A DNA stretch of 64,000 nt from Henricia sp. BOLD:AAB3569 (taxonomy: Eukaryota > Echinodermata > Asteroidea > Spinulosida > Echinasteridae), in NCBI GenBank assembly GCA_037783545.1, contig JBBELK010000539.1, positions 124,001 to 188,000 on the forward strand, written 5' to 3'. This document shows, one piece after another, positions 50,169 through 62,537 of this stretch. The notes below the pieces were generated by a model. The model made no database searches. It had not been told where the DNA came from and was given only the letters and a program-made list of their open reading frames with translations. Position 1 is the first letter of the stretch, and each line of letters starts with the position of its first letter. The translations under genes were made by a program, and so were the position numbers.

Positions 50169-50689
50169 CAGTGCCTTATCACCTTTGAAATGAAACAAGC
50201 AAACTTGGAGAGAATGGAGAAAACGATTTTTCTCTCATCCCAAGTTTAAAAATATGATAAAACTAAATTGTGAAATATTTACAAGAAAATCAAGTTATGT
50301 TGCAATACCGCCCATTATTGAACAAAATTCTTCCCACTGAGTATTAAAACACCGACACACAAAGAGAAAATGGTATACAGATGCCAAATTGAAAAATAGA
50401 GACCCAAATTTTATTTCAATATACAACAAAAGAAAGAAATGCTTACTACAAAATAATTTACTGAAGTCCAGAAACAATTGCAAGCTTTTGTCACAAATCT
50501 TATTTAGGTACAAACTTTTCTCATGTCTTTCTGAAATTCTCCCATATCATTAGTAAAATTGAATTAAAATGTCAGTGAAACTGGCTTTCACCGAATTACA
50601 TTCACTGTATTGCATAGGTTTTTAAGTACATGTATTAATGCTGTCAGGTTTTCATTTCATTGTACAAAAATATATGAGAGTCTTTGCAT

Positions 50690-51085
50690 AGTAAAGGGTG
50701 CATTTTGGCAACACAGACCATATTTTCGAGGAAATACCTGTGTCTGGTCTCAAAATAAAAGAAATAAGTTTTAGTTCTTTTGAAGAGATAACTTAGGCCC
50801 AAAAAGGGTTACAAATAGTGTGACATGCCTTTCTATAAACCCTGTGTACAAATTTCCAATATACGCTCGTAACCGGAAATTTAACACAAGTGTCCGTCCC
50901 GGTTACGAGCGTATTGTACACAGAGTTTTTAGAAAGGCAAGTTGTCACACTATTTGTAACCCTTTTGGGGCCCAAGTTATCTCTTCAGAACAACTGAAAC
51001 TTATTTCTTTTATTTTGAGACCAAAGGTATTTCCTTAAAAATATGGTCTGTGTTGCCAAAATGTCCCCCTTTACTGTGGAAAGAC
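50690..51085. mobile_element. Complete palindrome with CGCTCGTAACCGG core
   Basis: Outer arms AAAGGGTGCATTTTGGCAAC and GTTGCCAAAATGTCCCCCTTT; core CCAATATACGCTCGTAACCG. The full version of the block at 37540-37850. Confidence 0.88.
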
Positions 51086-51374
51086 CCATGAGCAAAACAG
51101 AACACCCCCATAATAATATAAAACAAAACACCCAAATAATACTTTACCAGAAACAAAAATCAAAAGAAAACTACAATTTACTGCACCAAATACCAAATAA
51201 AGAGATCCATAAAAGTCAGACAAAATAATAAAGAAAAACAACTTTAACAATGGGGGGATAGGTTTTGGTGAGAGAATTGAGAATAGCTTGTTGTCAATAA
51301 AGTTATAATAAGCCTATTCCTATATGAAAGACAGACATGAAATGTACAAAGTAATTGCGGTGTATATTTCTGGA

Positions 51375-52560
51375 ATGAAAAAGGATCTGAACCAGAGACC
51401 TCTGACACACTGGGCAGATGCTCCACCAGCTAAGCTATGAGGCACAGTGGTAGACTCCCTCAGGTTTCATCCCAAGACCTCTGACACACCAGGCAGATGT
51501 TCCACCAGCTGAGCTATGAGGCACAGTGGTAGACTCCCTCAGGTTTCCCCCAAGACTTCTGGCACACCAGGCAGATGTTCCACCAGCTGAGCTATGAGGC
51601 ACAGTGGTAGACTCCCTCAGGTTTCATCCCAAGACCTCTGACACACTGGGCATATGCTCTACCAGCTGAGCTATGAGGGCACAGTGGTAGACTCCCTCAG
51701 GTTTCCCCCAAGATCTCTGACACACCGGGCAGATGCTTCACCAGCTGAGCTATGAGGCACAGTGGTAGACTCCCTCAGGTTTCCCCCAAGATCTCTGCCA
51801 CACCGGGTAGATGCTTCACCAGCTGAGCTATGAAGCACAGTGGTATACTTCCTAGTTTTCCCCAAGACCTCTGGCACACCGGGCAGATGCTCCACCAGCT
51901 GAGCTATGAGGCACAGTGGTAGACTCCTTCAGGTTTCCCCCAAGACTTCTGACACACCAGGCAGATGTTCCACCAGCTGAGCTATGAGGCACAGTGGTAG
52001 ACTCCCTCAGGTTTCATCCCAAGACCTCTGACACACTGGGCATATGCTCTACCAGCTGAGCTATGAGGGCACAGTGGTAGACTCCCTCAGGTTTCCCCCA
52101 AGATCTCTGACACACCGGGCAGATGCTTCACCAGCTGAGCTATGAGGCACAGTGGTAGACTCCCTCAGGTTTCCCCCAAGATCTCTGCCACACCGGGTAG
52201 ATGCTTCACCAGCTGAGCTATGAAGCACAGTGGTATACTTCCTAGTTTTCCCCAAGACCTCCGACACACCGGGCAGATGCTCTACCAGCCGAGCTATGAG
52301 GCACAGTGGTATACTCTCTCAGGTTTCCCCCAAGATCTCTGCCACACCGGGTAGATGCTTCACCAGCTGAGCTATGAAGCACAGTGGTAGACTCCCTCAG
52401 GTTTTCCCCAAGACTTTTGACACACCAGGCAGATGTTCCACCAGCTGAGCTATGAGGCACAGTGGTAGACTCCCTCAGGTTTTCCCCAAGACTTTTGACA
52501 CACCAGGCAGATGTTCCACCAGCTGAGCTATGAGGCACAGTGGTATAACCCCTCACCGTT
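51375..52560 (-). repeat. Tandem array of tRNA-like heads, 78-bp unit, about 15 copies
   Basis: Minus-strand units start with TGCCTCATAGCTCAGCTGGT and run to GAGGTCTTGGG...CTGAGGGAGTCTACC. A 372-bp higher-order block occurs twice (about 51655-51900 and 52030-52270). Since 78 is a multiple of three, long open frames with a 26-residue period appear; these are not genes. Confidence 0.92.
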
Positions 52561-52816
52561 CTAAATCTCACTCTTGGTGTTGCATGGATAAGCAACAATA
52601 CTTTTTTTTTGCAAAATCGCCACAGAAATGAAATAACTAGACATGCTATGAAATAGAAAACTGCTTTTGAAGGACTAAATTTCATCTTGCTGAAAAGTTG
52701 TGCATTATGTCAAAGTTGTGCAAATCCTTATAATTGACACACCCACCTAATAACCGCTAAGTATAAATATTTCCCAAGAATAAGTGTCAATCATATTTCC
52801 AGACCTGGACTAAGCA

Positions 52817-55800
52817 TTAAAGTTCATCTCCGCCACGAGCTGGCTTCTTAATTTTAGGTTCTTTCTTCAAGAGATCATCGTGCGCCCAGAAGGAGGTTGG
52901 TTTCCCGTTGACCTTTCGTTCTCTTGCTGCGAATGCCGAGAATGTCGATAGACAATTACCGATGTAGTGGTCAGCCTTAGCTAAAATGGCTAATTCCACG
53001 TGAGGTTCTTTCTTGTCCACTTGTAGAACTTTGACCTGTAAGAAAAAAATTACTGGCTTGTAAAAAAAGTAACATTTGCTGTACAGAACCACTATAGTAC
53101 CATCAGTACTCACAACACTCGGGTGGAAACTTGGTGTTACGGGTTCAATACCTGATCATGGTACCTGTGCCCTTAAGCAAGGCATTTAATCACAATTGCT
53201 CCATCCTTTGGAAGGGATAAAAAGCCGCTGGTCCAGTGTGTTGTGTATTGCACTTTAAAGATCCCAGAGTACTCTTTCATGAAGAGTAAGGGGATTACCC
53301 AGTGTCTCTGGCTGCCAATGGCACCACCCACCTATGTATCTCAATGTTTAGGTGGAGGAAACTTAGCAATTCAGCCTACGGGCAACGAATTGAAGTTTCA
53401 TAAACTTATTAAAGAAAGACTGATACTTGACATCCATGTGTGCACAGGCTTCAATTCACATTTGGTCTTGTTCCCTGTCTTCACACTATTAATATATGCG
53501 TAGTACCTGAAGTGGCTCCAGCATTTTAGTCAGCTGCGGTATCATCGCGTCGGCATCCGCAGCCACAAACACCGACTTGGCTTTCAGTCTTTTCACTCTC
53601 CGTCTAATCTGTTTCTTAACGAGGTCTTGAGGTGGGAGGCACATGTCCTTAGTGACCTGACCGTGCTCAAACTTGTACCCCAAGCACTGCGCTGAGCCGA
53701 ATAGGTGTCTGTTTGGCTCCTTGCCTACGTGATTATCACACACGTTAACCTGCAAGTTAAAAATGTTGACATTGAAGTACTGCATGCATAGACCGTATCA
53801 AATGGCTGCCATCTTGTAGGGCAGTTTCTTTGTTCCTTGAGGACATGCATGGTTGCACATTTTGTGATTACATTGTTGACCAATTTAATTGTCAAAAGTT
53901 GCCCTACAAGATGGCAGCTATTCGATGCGATCTATTAGTACTGAGGTGGTCAAGTGGATATACAGCTGTTCTCATGATCAAGAGGTTGTAGGGTTCGAAT
54001 CTCACAAGTGCCAAAGTGTTTGTGTCCATGGGCAAGACACTTAATCCTAATTGCCACATCAACCCAAGCGATATTAGGGGAGCTGATAGGGGGAATGCCA
54101 CAATCTAAATGCTGGTAGGGTTGTGCTTGGAAGCCACCTAGTTGAAGCAAAGTGGTTCTGGTGATTCCCCGATATGGCATGGTAACAGCACCAGAAGTAC
54201 CTTAATTACTAACCCAATCTATGCCGTTTCTCATATGAACACCAAGGAATGGCCCTTCTGGAATCTTCTCAGCGATGAAATCCCTGGCTTTCTTTTCAAT
54301 GTTGTCCGACCACACCAAGTATTGATGTAGGGGTACGTTAGCTTCTAGAACGGGGAAGGCGCCAGGGGCTCCAGCGAAAGCAAGGACTGGGTACTTAGAG
54401 GGCGGATAACTGATGAGAGAGAAATTGGTTTAAAATCAGTAAAGCCACATTCTTGCAATTGTGGTTTTTGGAGGAAAGATGGCGTAGGGATAGGGGGGTG
54501 GGGGGAGGGGAGGGGGGAGTGGGTGTGGGGGTGGGGGCTGGGGAGTTGGGGGAGAAAGTGGGGATGGGGTGTGCAGGTTTCTGTATTCCAATAGGGACAT
54601 TTAACAATAGGAACAATAGGGTCCACGATTGCCAAGGACGTCTGCGATTTGGAATCGTGTGCAAAACAAATTAGAGCAGTCGCCAACAAAAACTAAGACT
54701 AACAAAAGAGGAACAATGGGATGTCCGCGGTGGGAGGTGGTCTAGTGGATGGGGCTTCAGACCCTTAACTGGATGGTTGATTCAAGACAGATTCAAGAGA
54801 GCTTAGTACATTTGTGTCCCTAGGCAGGAGTTTACTCATAATTTGTATTTATACCAGCAAACTAAATGTAACAAGTTCTACCTTTCCTTCCATTTGGCTG
54901 CGTTCCAAACTGTCGATTCATAGCTAAGGCCGTGGCGATGATACTCAACGTAAGAGTCAAAGTCAACGTCAAAGTTATCCCAGAAGGGTCCAAACGGGTT
55001 GCCTTCCTTCATCTTACAGGATTGGCCGTCTCTGTAACTATGGCAAAAACCTAAAGAAGTGGAACATTAAAATAAAAATAATCATACAAAAATTAGACCA
55101 TTTGAACATTTCTTAATAACAGAGCAGATTGGTCAGTGTGCTTATACGACCAGTCCAATTCTACAGGTTGTGCTTTGAATCCAGACTGCATCCGTGGTGT
55201 GTGTGTGAGTGACCTTAGGCAAGGTACTTTACGATAAATTGCTTCTCCCAGAGCTGTCAATTTTCCGGATTTTGTAACAGATTCTTCAGAAAATTACTAC
55301 CGTAATTTTATGAGTCCTGATGACATAGATAAAAACCCTCCTGGATTGTCGATTAACAAACTTGGGGATTTTTAGGTGTTTGGAGTCACGGAATGAACCT
55401 GTTTTCCCAGATGTCCTCCGGGAGGGTTGGCTGCTCCATCTCCCCATTCAAATCTACAAATGTACGAATTCAATTGACAAATGGCTGCAAATGATCAATT
55501 TATTTATCTCAATTATTTTGTTGTAATTTTGGGGAAGTTATTTTTTCTGACCTTTTCTTTGTCCCTTGGGCCAGACTTTCGGAGCAAGTTTCGCCATGAA
55601 TTCTTCCATCGTAATGACCCTGTGGTACTGCGTCAGAGGCTCAACTTTGAAGTAGGTATCAAAGGGAATTTGCAACTGGAAAGAGAGAACAAAAATATTG
55701 AAGTAGTTTGAATCACACATTTTCAAAGTTTGGAGGAAGTAGGAGCATTTCAGGTTGAATTATTGTGGAAATGACTTGGGTTAAATAACTGTTTGGATAT

Positions 55801-57204
55801 GATCATTTTCAAGGATTAAGGAGGAATGCAATAATTTTGGAGGACTTTGGAGGATTTTTCAGGATTAGAATTAATATTAAAGGAGCGTATCCAGATTTTT
55901 CAAGAGAAAAATTTAATTTTAACCCAACAATCATATAAAATACCTCTTAAAAATACTATCCTTTGGAAGAAAACAGGAAATTTGCCATCTCCAATTTGGA
56001 TGCGGAAGCAAAAAGGTTGGTGTAATTACTGCACTGCTTTGGAACCAGATAAATTAGTTTACAAAACATTGGTGTTTTTTTTTTCGATATCCTTGAAAAT
56101 ATATGGATTGAGAATGCGAAATTTTAGAATGGTAATGAGAAAAATGATATGGTATCAAAATCTCAACACCCATAAGAAAAATAGGGGCGTAAAAAAATGT
56201 GATTTGAAAATTCTCCTTTAAAAAGAGGATGACATTTGAATACTTACTGAACCCGGCCTGTTACCCGGAGTGCTATACTCGACCCACGGTGGTAAGACCA
56301 TGGTACGGTCTAGCGTCTTAATGAAAGCTAATGCTCCTAGAAATTGGTCGGCTTGGTTGCCAAATCGTCCTGGAAACAAACATTAATTGTCGAAATTAAA
56401 GTCAATCACGGCTGCAAAATTATTTATTTAGCGATTGTAAATCTCAAACTTCTTCTCACAAGGTAATAATTTCTTCAAGTTTAAAACTGCTAGTAGAACT
56501 CCACTGAGACCCATGTAGTTGTGAGGACTTGCAGGGCCTTGTGATGGCCTAGTGAAAGCCTTGACTACAGCACTGCATGAGACCCATGTAGTTGTGAGGA
56601 CAGGCAGGGCCTTGTGATAGCTCAGTGAAAGCCTTAACTACAGCACCGAGACCCATGGAGTTGTAAGGACTTGCAGGGCCTTGTGATAGCTCAGTGAAAG
56701 CCTTGACTACAGCACTGAGACCCAGGCCATGGAGTTATGAGGACTTGCGGGGCCTTGTAATGGCCCAGTGAAAGCCTTGACTACAGCACTGAGACCCATG
56801 GAGTTGTGATGACTTGCAGGGCCTTGTATGGCCTAGTGAAAGCCTTGACTACAGCACTGAGACCCATGGAGTTGTGAGGACTTGCAGGGCCTTGTATGGC
56901 CTAGTGAAAGCCTCGATTACAGCACTGAGACCCATGGAGTTGTGAGGACTTGTATATACTTTTAGATAAGGCTAAAAGTGAATTTTTGACGTTCACATTG
57001 AAAGGTCAAAAATTCACTTTTAGCCTTCTAAAAGTAGGCCTTGTAATGGCCTTATGAAAACCTGGGGAAAACATACATACCCATGCATGGACAGTACACG
57101 ACATAGCCCTTTGGGTCGATTTCTAGGTCATCACCACACGCCCACTGTATGAAAGCGAAGAACAGCACCGAATGCACTGCAAGAGGTTTCTGTCCAATTT
57201 GCAT
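52817..57204 (-). CDS. POFUT1: GDP-fucose protein O-fucosyltransferase 1, complete
   Basis: Transfers fucose to Ser/Thr of EGF repeats (Notch and others) in the ER. Seven exons in frame total 1197 bp (398 aa; human about 388): 57204-57081, 56369-56248, 55675-55552, 55050-54882, 54409-54214, 53749-53507, 53035-52817. Exon 1 has a signal peptide ([15 protein letters not shown]) and [10 protein letters not shown]; then [76 protein letters not shown] with the catalytic Arg at residue 240 as in human, [12 protein letters not shown], and [15 protein letters not shown]. The C-terminus is GGDEL, a KDEL-like retention signal where human has RDEF. It stands head-to-head with DSN1, about 1.9 kb apart. 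Confidence 0.97.
53098..53330 (+). mobile_element. Partial tRNA-derived SINE
   Basis: CTCGGGTGGAAACTTGGTG, CCTTAAGCAAGGCATTTAAT and GATCCCAGAGTACTCTTTCATG match the family at 20071 with more differences. In the last POFUT1 intron. Confidence 0.8.
53793..53938. mobile_element. TAGACCGTATC hairpin MITE
   Basis: AGACCGTATCAAATGGCTGC and GGCAGCTATTCGATGCGATCT arms around GGACATGCATGGTTGCAC. Inverted centre relative to 8182-8328. Confidence 0.9.
54455..54565 (+). repeat. G-rich low-complexity tract in POFUT1 intron
   Basis: About 100 bp of G-runs on the plus strand (G6, G4, G5 and more separated by A, T, GA). Potential G-quadruplex on the non-template strand of POFUT1; Pro/His-rich or Gly-rich frames across it are artefacts. 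Confidence 0.85.
55872..56220. mobile_element. TTAAAGGAGCGTATCCAGA element
   Basis: Starts ATTAAAGGAGCGTATCCAGA and ends TGAAAATTCTCCTTTAA. Interior GATATCCTTGAAAATATATGG resembles 30942-31307. Ends about 27 bp before POFUT1 exon 2. Confidence 0.8.
56495..56955. repeat. About 69-bp tandem repeat, 7 copies
   Basis: Units begin GAGACCCATGGAGTTGTGAG and include GGCCTTGTATGGCCTAGTGA; starts at 56506, 56579, 56648, 56717, 56791, 56859 and 56927. Lies in POFUT1 intron 1, next to a hairpin at 56957-57040 with TAGAT/AAGGCTAAAAGTGAATTTTTGAC arms. Confidence 0.9.
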
Positions 57205-59107
57205 GATTATGTTTCCTTAGCGAAGCTCTGACGAATAATGATGACGATCCACGCATAAACGGTGTCCCTAAGCAAGACTGCTGCTACAATGATGAAATAT
57301 AAAGAAAAACAAAGTTATTTTTACAATCAGCTGAGACTATACAGCCGTTTCCACCGAGTCGTAGAACGTTACACCCCAACGTTTTTTTTTTTAATTGCTG
57401 GGACTACGGAAAGTGGCCTCAACAATAATTTGGGAACGTTGGCGTATTTGGTTATACAACAAAACTGATGCCAAATGAAAATCATTATTATACACGTGGC
57501 ATTTTTCCAATAATCCATATAAAGTCACCCCCTGAATAAATAATTGTCAAACCAATCAACTAAAAAGCACAGCTGTGTAGATATCATATTTACAAAGTCA
57601 CTTTAATGAGGTTTCTCTTCTCTATTTTTAAGTCACATATAGAAAAATATCTCCAATTTCAACTGAAAGCTAGGATTAGGAGTTTCAGAAATATTCCAGC
57701 ACAAATTGAGAAAAGTAAATAACCTCAGCCCATGGTCTGGAGCTAAATACTAATTAATAATTAAGTTAGACTTAAAAACACAGCCTAAACCTAGAGTCCC
57801 TGAGTCAATTAGCCTACTTTCTATTGAGTGATAACCAGATAACTGTATTTGTATGATTAAAGTTAATGGATTATGTGTTGTAAATGTCAAATCGCCCGTA
57901 TGCACCAATTAAGTCATCGGTCCTTCCTTTAATCTCGCCCCCTGTTGGAAATAGGCGCAACCATCTACAAACGAGGGATTCTATTTTAATTTCCCAATTG
58001 ATAATGCTGGAATAACGTCATGAGGTTCTTTGTAACAAACACAATTAATCATAATTAATATTGAATAATTGTCTAGATCAGTTATTAATAAGATTTAACA
58101 CAAGATATTACAGCCTGCTGATTCATCCATCTGGTGATTTATAAAGTTGAAGATGACCAACCCTTTGTGAATAATGGTTTCGCCTGATCGCCCATTTCGC
58201 GCGAGATGCAAACTGATGCACTGAATATGACAAGTTTTCTGACTTAAAATTCCTCGTTTTACGTTAGTTTGTTTGCTTCATAGAACCACAACTTTCCTAT
58301 ATTAGAGGTAAATCTATTGTTTAAAAAGATCGCATGTTAAATTTAGAATAACTTGAGAAATATACCAACTAGAGAAAGTTTTTCGAAGAAGTTGAAGATC
58401 ACGTTGAGTTTTGCTCTGTCTACAAAAAGTACAAGTACAACACAAGCGCTGCAATATAGTGAGGGCGCACTCCATGCATGATGATTGCAGCCTCCCATGC
58501 CAGTTCCAATATCAAAGACATATAAAATAGGGAAAGTCGCAAGTTATTATCCTTATAAATTAAATGACTTAATAACCACCAAAACGTGTTAATATTTTAA
58601 TGGGAAGTGATTAGGAGTGAAAACCATTGACCATTTTTTGGCATTTTACGTGAAAATTCTGTCGGTCGCACATCCTGGCACTTTTGTGACCGGTGTCATA
58701 TGCCTTTGTATACGGGCTACTTCTAAAATCGATTGAGAAAGTGGAATTCTAGATGCATATGTTTCGTCTATCAACGGCTATAGCGTTAGGAGGCTGACTG
58801 TTAGTGCTTGGATACGTGTGTGTACTTGTTGCGTGGACAATGACTTTGTTCCTTCGCTTGTCACAATGGGAACACTGTTGTTTTCACTCCAGCCCTATAC
58901 CAGATAACTAGAATTCATACCATAAATGGTATCAAGCAACGGTCAACTACTCAATTATTTTCTTAATGTAAAATAAAAAATGCATCTGATACGAACACTT
59001 TAAAATTACGTTATTGTATTGATGTCTAGATTCAGTTATTGATGTCTAAAAAATCCACTGTCTAACATTACATTGACCACATTTTGTAATGGTATTTCAT
59101 TTTTCAG
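57205..59107. promoter_or_regulatory. Shared upstream region of POFUT1 and DSN1
   Basis: The two genes diverge from this 1.9-kb region. It is AT-rich with no clear CpG island. The DSN1 start codon follows an acceptor, so at least one 5' exon lies in here. No element family from elsewhere in the window was recognised. Confidence 0.45.
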
Positions 59108-62100
59108 ATGTCAAGTAGCAGCAAAAGAAAAAGTGCAACCAAGAAGCGACGATCGAGCTTTGTCCGAGGGCGCTCCAGAAAATCGCTACCTCCGACAGAC
59201 CTGTCATGTGCAGGTCAGTTTGCCTAAGATATGAGTCTTTTGTTGATGTCTTGGGGAAATAGTGAGACAATTTATCATTAACAATTGTGGGATTATTGTT
59301 TTTACAGAATTACACAAAACAATTCCACAAGACATCGCTGAAGCTGAGAGATTATACCAGTTGCAGGAAGCATGCTTTCAGGTTTGTTCTTATTCATCTC
59401 TTTTAAGCAGGTCATGAAATCTCTCATTTCAGGTGATTTCCTCATTTTGCTTTCAGATTGTCCTCTTTTTCCTGTCTCTGGATTCTTATTTTCCTCTGTT
59501 TTGAAGTTTTTTATTTGCATAAAAATAATCACTTATTCATACTTAATAATTGGGGCAAGCATGGGGCAAGCCAGGCAGGGGTTTGGGGCGTATCTTAAGT
59601 GATCTCTGGGAGGGGTGGTTATTTCTCTGTAGGGCTTGTTAAGCTCATGTGATAGCCAATCCCAATCAGTGAAGAACAACTGCACTACCGTGATTCGAGA
59701 CAACCAGTTGGCTTCATAGCTCAATTGGTAGGGCGTCTGCACGTTAAGCAGAAGGTCCGCGGTTCCAATCCCGGTGGAGTCAAGTTGCTTTTCACTGTCT
59801 AATATTCTGTCTTAATCATTTTAGGACATTTTATAACACCTTTGTCTTAACCATTTTTGCCCATTTTGCCGCAGTTTACAATGCAGAAACTACGGCTGGA
59901 GTGCCCTGCAATGGAAGCATGGGAGCCCTTTGAGCAAGAAGGTGAGGTGCTAGACCATGCAATCTATACCTTACCCTAGACGTATGAGGGTGCCTGACTG
60001 TTCACATAAAACAGATCACATAAGACTGTTCAAACAGTTTGGCGTGGTCTTTAAATAGCTGTTTCTCTGCACTTTAGCAATGGCCGTTTCAGATTACCAG
60101 TGAATGTTTAGATCCAGTTACCTTGCTGCTGTTGCAACTGATGTATGTTGGCCCATGGCAAAAGTTATTTGAAACTTTCTTTTACAAAATCAGTTAAAGT
60201 AATGTTACCTGCTTTTTTCACAAAATGAGTAATCTGTGGTGATTTATAACTTCAGCCAGTGATGCTTTCACAGTAACTCTAGACCAACTTGAGAAAGAAG
60301 GTGTACTGGATAGAGTTTGCAGTCGCAAAAACAGGTTGGTTTTAAGATTTACTAGCCTACTAAGAAATGTTGTTGTCTGTGCATTTGTCAAATGCAGTTG
60401 CTTCTCGGCAACACCATGAGTGGCAAAACCAGTGATTGCAACATTTATTATTATTATTATTTCTTTCTGGTATTTATACCAAGGATTCCTCAATAGTGCT
60501 CATTGCACTGTCACTCGCAAGCGTGAGGAAACCCATTTAGAATTAGAATTAGAAATGGCCAGAGACACCGGGGATTCCCCTTGCCCTTCACGAAAGAATG
60601 CTCTGGGATCTTTAGAGTGCGCTACAGTTACCTAACACACTGAACCAACTGCTTTACATCCCTTCCGAAGGATGGAGCAAGTGTGGTTCAGTGCCTTGGA
60701 CGAATGGCTTAATCTTATTTCATCTTCCTAAAAATCATAGTGTTCTCTCTTCATCAAAGACCCACTCTCATATTAACATCGCCTGCACGCACGCAACATT
60801 TTGTCACGCAAAAAAGTGACAATCCCCACCTCTTAGGTGGCGTAGCCTGGGGGATGGGGGGGGGGGGACATAACATCCACAAGCACAAGGGACATTTACT
60901 TACTCTAAAGCTTATCAGAATTTTCTGAACAATTTCTACATTTTTCTTCAATCTGTAATCACTTAGCTACCTCCCAAATCCTGAGAACGAAGCCTTGGAG
61001 GGAACAGTGGCTGAGATCCAACAACAATTGGATAGATTGACGAGAGAAAGTGACAGGTGGGAGGAGCTACTGGACAAACACAAGGAGGAGGCAACAGCCG
61101 CCGAAAGGTGAGACATCGTGTCAGTCGATTGAAGCAGTATTCTGGTTAAAGATTGAGTACATGATTGGTAAACATGATTTGCCCACCCGGACAAAACCGG
61201 TAGTGGAGAGCACTGAATTTGAGTGCGGAATTGTTCTGATTGCGTGATCGAAAAATCAAATTGAATGCTCTCTTTAAATAATTGAAGGATGATCCCAAAC
61301 TGCATTCAAATCTGCGCTAAAACGAGTGCATCTGAAACGAACTTGTTAGGTACTTGGTTAAAACTGAACGAGAAAACCTATAGTAAATGGCACTGCATAA
61401 AAATAACTTTAACTTGACTTTGTGAAAAGGAAACGGAACATCATTGACTTCAGCTCTTCGTTGACTTATAAATCGCATGTCTTCATTGTTTGCTTAGAGC
61501 TTTAGTTGAGCCTCAGTCCGAGATGCCCATCTTGAAAGCCCCCGACAGCCTCACCAAAGACCAGAAGAAGCTTCTCTCAGGACTACCGGAGCTGAGGAAG
61601 CTGAGTAGCTGGGCTCGGCAGACGTCCGACAAGCTTCAGATTGAAGCAGGACGGATCCACGAGGGAAGCCAACAAATGATGCAGTTTGCGCAGTGCGCCG
61701 AGGCTTACCTTAAGAAACAGACACAAATACTAGGTAAGGTAAACCTGTGTTGCATCTCCCAAAACATTATACTGCAACTATGTTACACATTCGAGCGACG
61801 ATACACAGTCCACCTTTTCAAGAAAACATTTGTGATGTTAAAAAAATTGAGTGAGATTTGTAATTGTGCATTTAGTGCTTTCAGCAAGGCTTGGAATGGA
61901 TACATCATTATGCACATATCAATGGCAGCGTCCGTATACTGCAACCGAAACGGCTAGTTGAACGACTGCATCCCAAAACGTACGATCAAACATGGCTACT
62001 GTAGACAATGTGGTTTGCAAAGCACTACGGCTGCACGCTAAACGCGAAGATTCTGACAATTAAATTGCAAATCAAAACTGCTAACTCAACCGGCAGTGGT

Positions 62101-62474
62101 CTTCCACGGTCAAAGAATAAACACTTCGAAATTCTCCTCGACACGCCGAATGTTGAAGGCTGAGACTGTAGCCACAATTTATCCTTCCGCCATCTTGGTA
62201 TGGGAAGCGTTCGAGTTGGGATTGCTTGGGATGCAATACGTATTGGGAATACCATGCGTTCTGTTGCATTCAGTGTTTTCGGTATGCTGGGATGGCCAAT
62301 ACCGGCGTACGTATTGTGCTATTAAACGCACCCATGGTATCATCACCTGTGGTCTTCAACGCCATTTTTAAATTCCTGTTTTTTTCAACAGCCAAGCGAT
62401 CAGTTCAGGTCACCCTAGGAGACCCAAAGAGGCTGATTGAAGGCGCGGCAGGGGATGCAAGTTCCTCACAATAA
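59108..62474 (+). CDS. DSN1: Kinetochore protein DSN1 (MIS12 complex)
   Basis: Seven exons join in frame to 786 bp (261 aa): 59108-59213, 59308-59381, 59875-59941, 60256-60334, 60967-61107, 61498-61733, 62392-62474 (stop TAA). The N-terminus is basic with RRSSF and RSRKSLPPTD, matching the conserved DSN1 motif that Aurora B phosphorylates in vertebrates. Helical segments follow: DIAEAERLYQLQEACF, FTMQKLRLECPAMEAWEPF, FTVTLDQLEKEGVLDRVC, EIQQQLDRLTRESDRWEEL, and a long coiled coil around SSWARQTSDKLQIEAGRIHE. The tail has VTLGDPKRLI. Human DSN1 is about 356 aa, so the N-terminus is shorter; the ATG directly follows TTTTTCAG, so an upstream coding exon is possible. No other MIS12-complex subunit is nearby. 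Confidence 0.88.
59630..59815 (+). mobile_element. tRNA-Asn-like SINE in DSN1 intron
   Basis: GGCTTCATAGCTCAATTGGT, an anticodon arm TCTGCACGTTAAGCAGA with GTT at the anticodon position, CGGTTCCAATCCCGG, and an acceptor 3' half TGGAGTC that pairs with GGCTTCA. Position 33 is C instead of T, the family is repeated (36225-36385), and a SINE-like body flanks it, so it is not called a tRNA gene. Confidence 0.8.
60445..60710 (-). mobile_element. tRNA-derived SINE, truncated
   Basis: (ATT)n, TTTCTTTCTGGTATTTATAC, CCTCAATAGTGCTCATTGCA, then body to GGATGGAGCAAGTGTGGTT. The tRNA head is missing. DSN1 intron 4. Confidence 0.9.
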
Positions 62475-62537
62475 TCAAGGTTTCCTTGAAGAAGGAGCAA
62501 CAAGGTAAATTTCATTTTATATGAAAGTCCAAGTAAT

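Noticed and set aside
51375-52560. Possible CRISPR-like array
   Set aside because: Regular 78-bp period, but no unique spacers; units are continuous tRNA-derived repeats in a eukaryotic genome.
51671-52685. Open frames with a 26-residue period (HSSAGEAS-type)
   Set aside because: Antisense-independent product of the 78-bp tRNA-head array, whose length happens to be a multiple of three.
54345-54689. Pro/His-rich minus frame
   Set aside because: Translation of the G-rich intronic tract; partly overlaps POFUT1 exon 5 in another phase.
59711-59780. Possible functional tRNA-Asn
   Set aside because: Cloverleaf is fairly complete, but position 33 is C, a SINE body flanks it, and the same unit recurs at 36225-36385.
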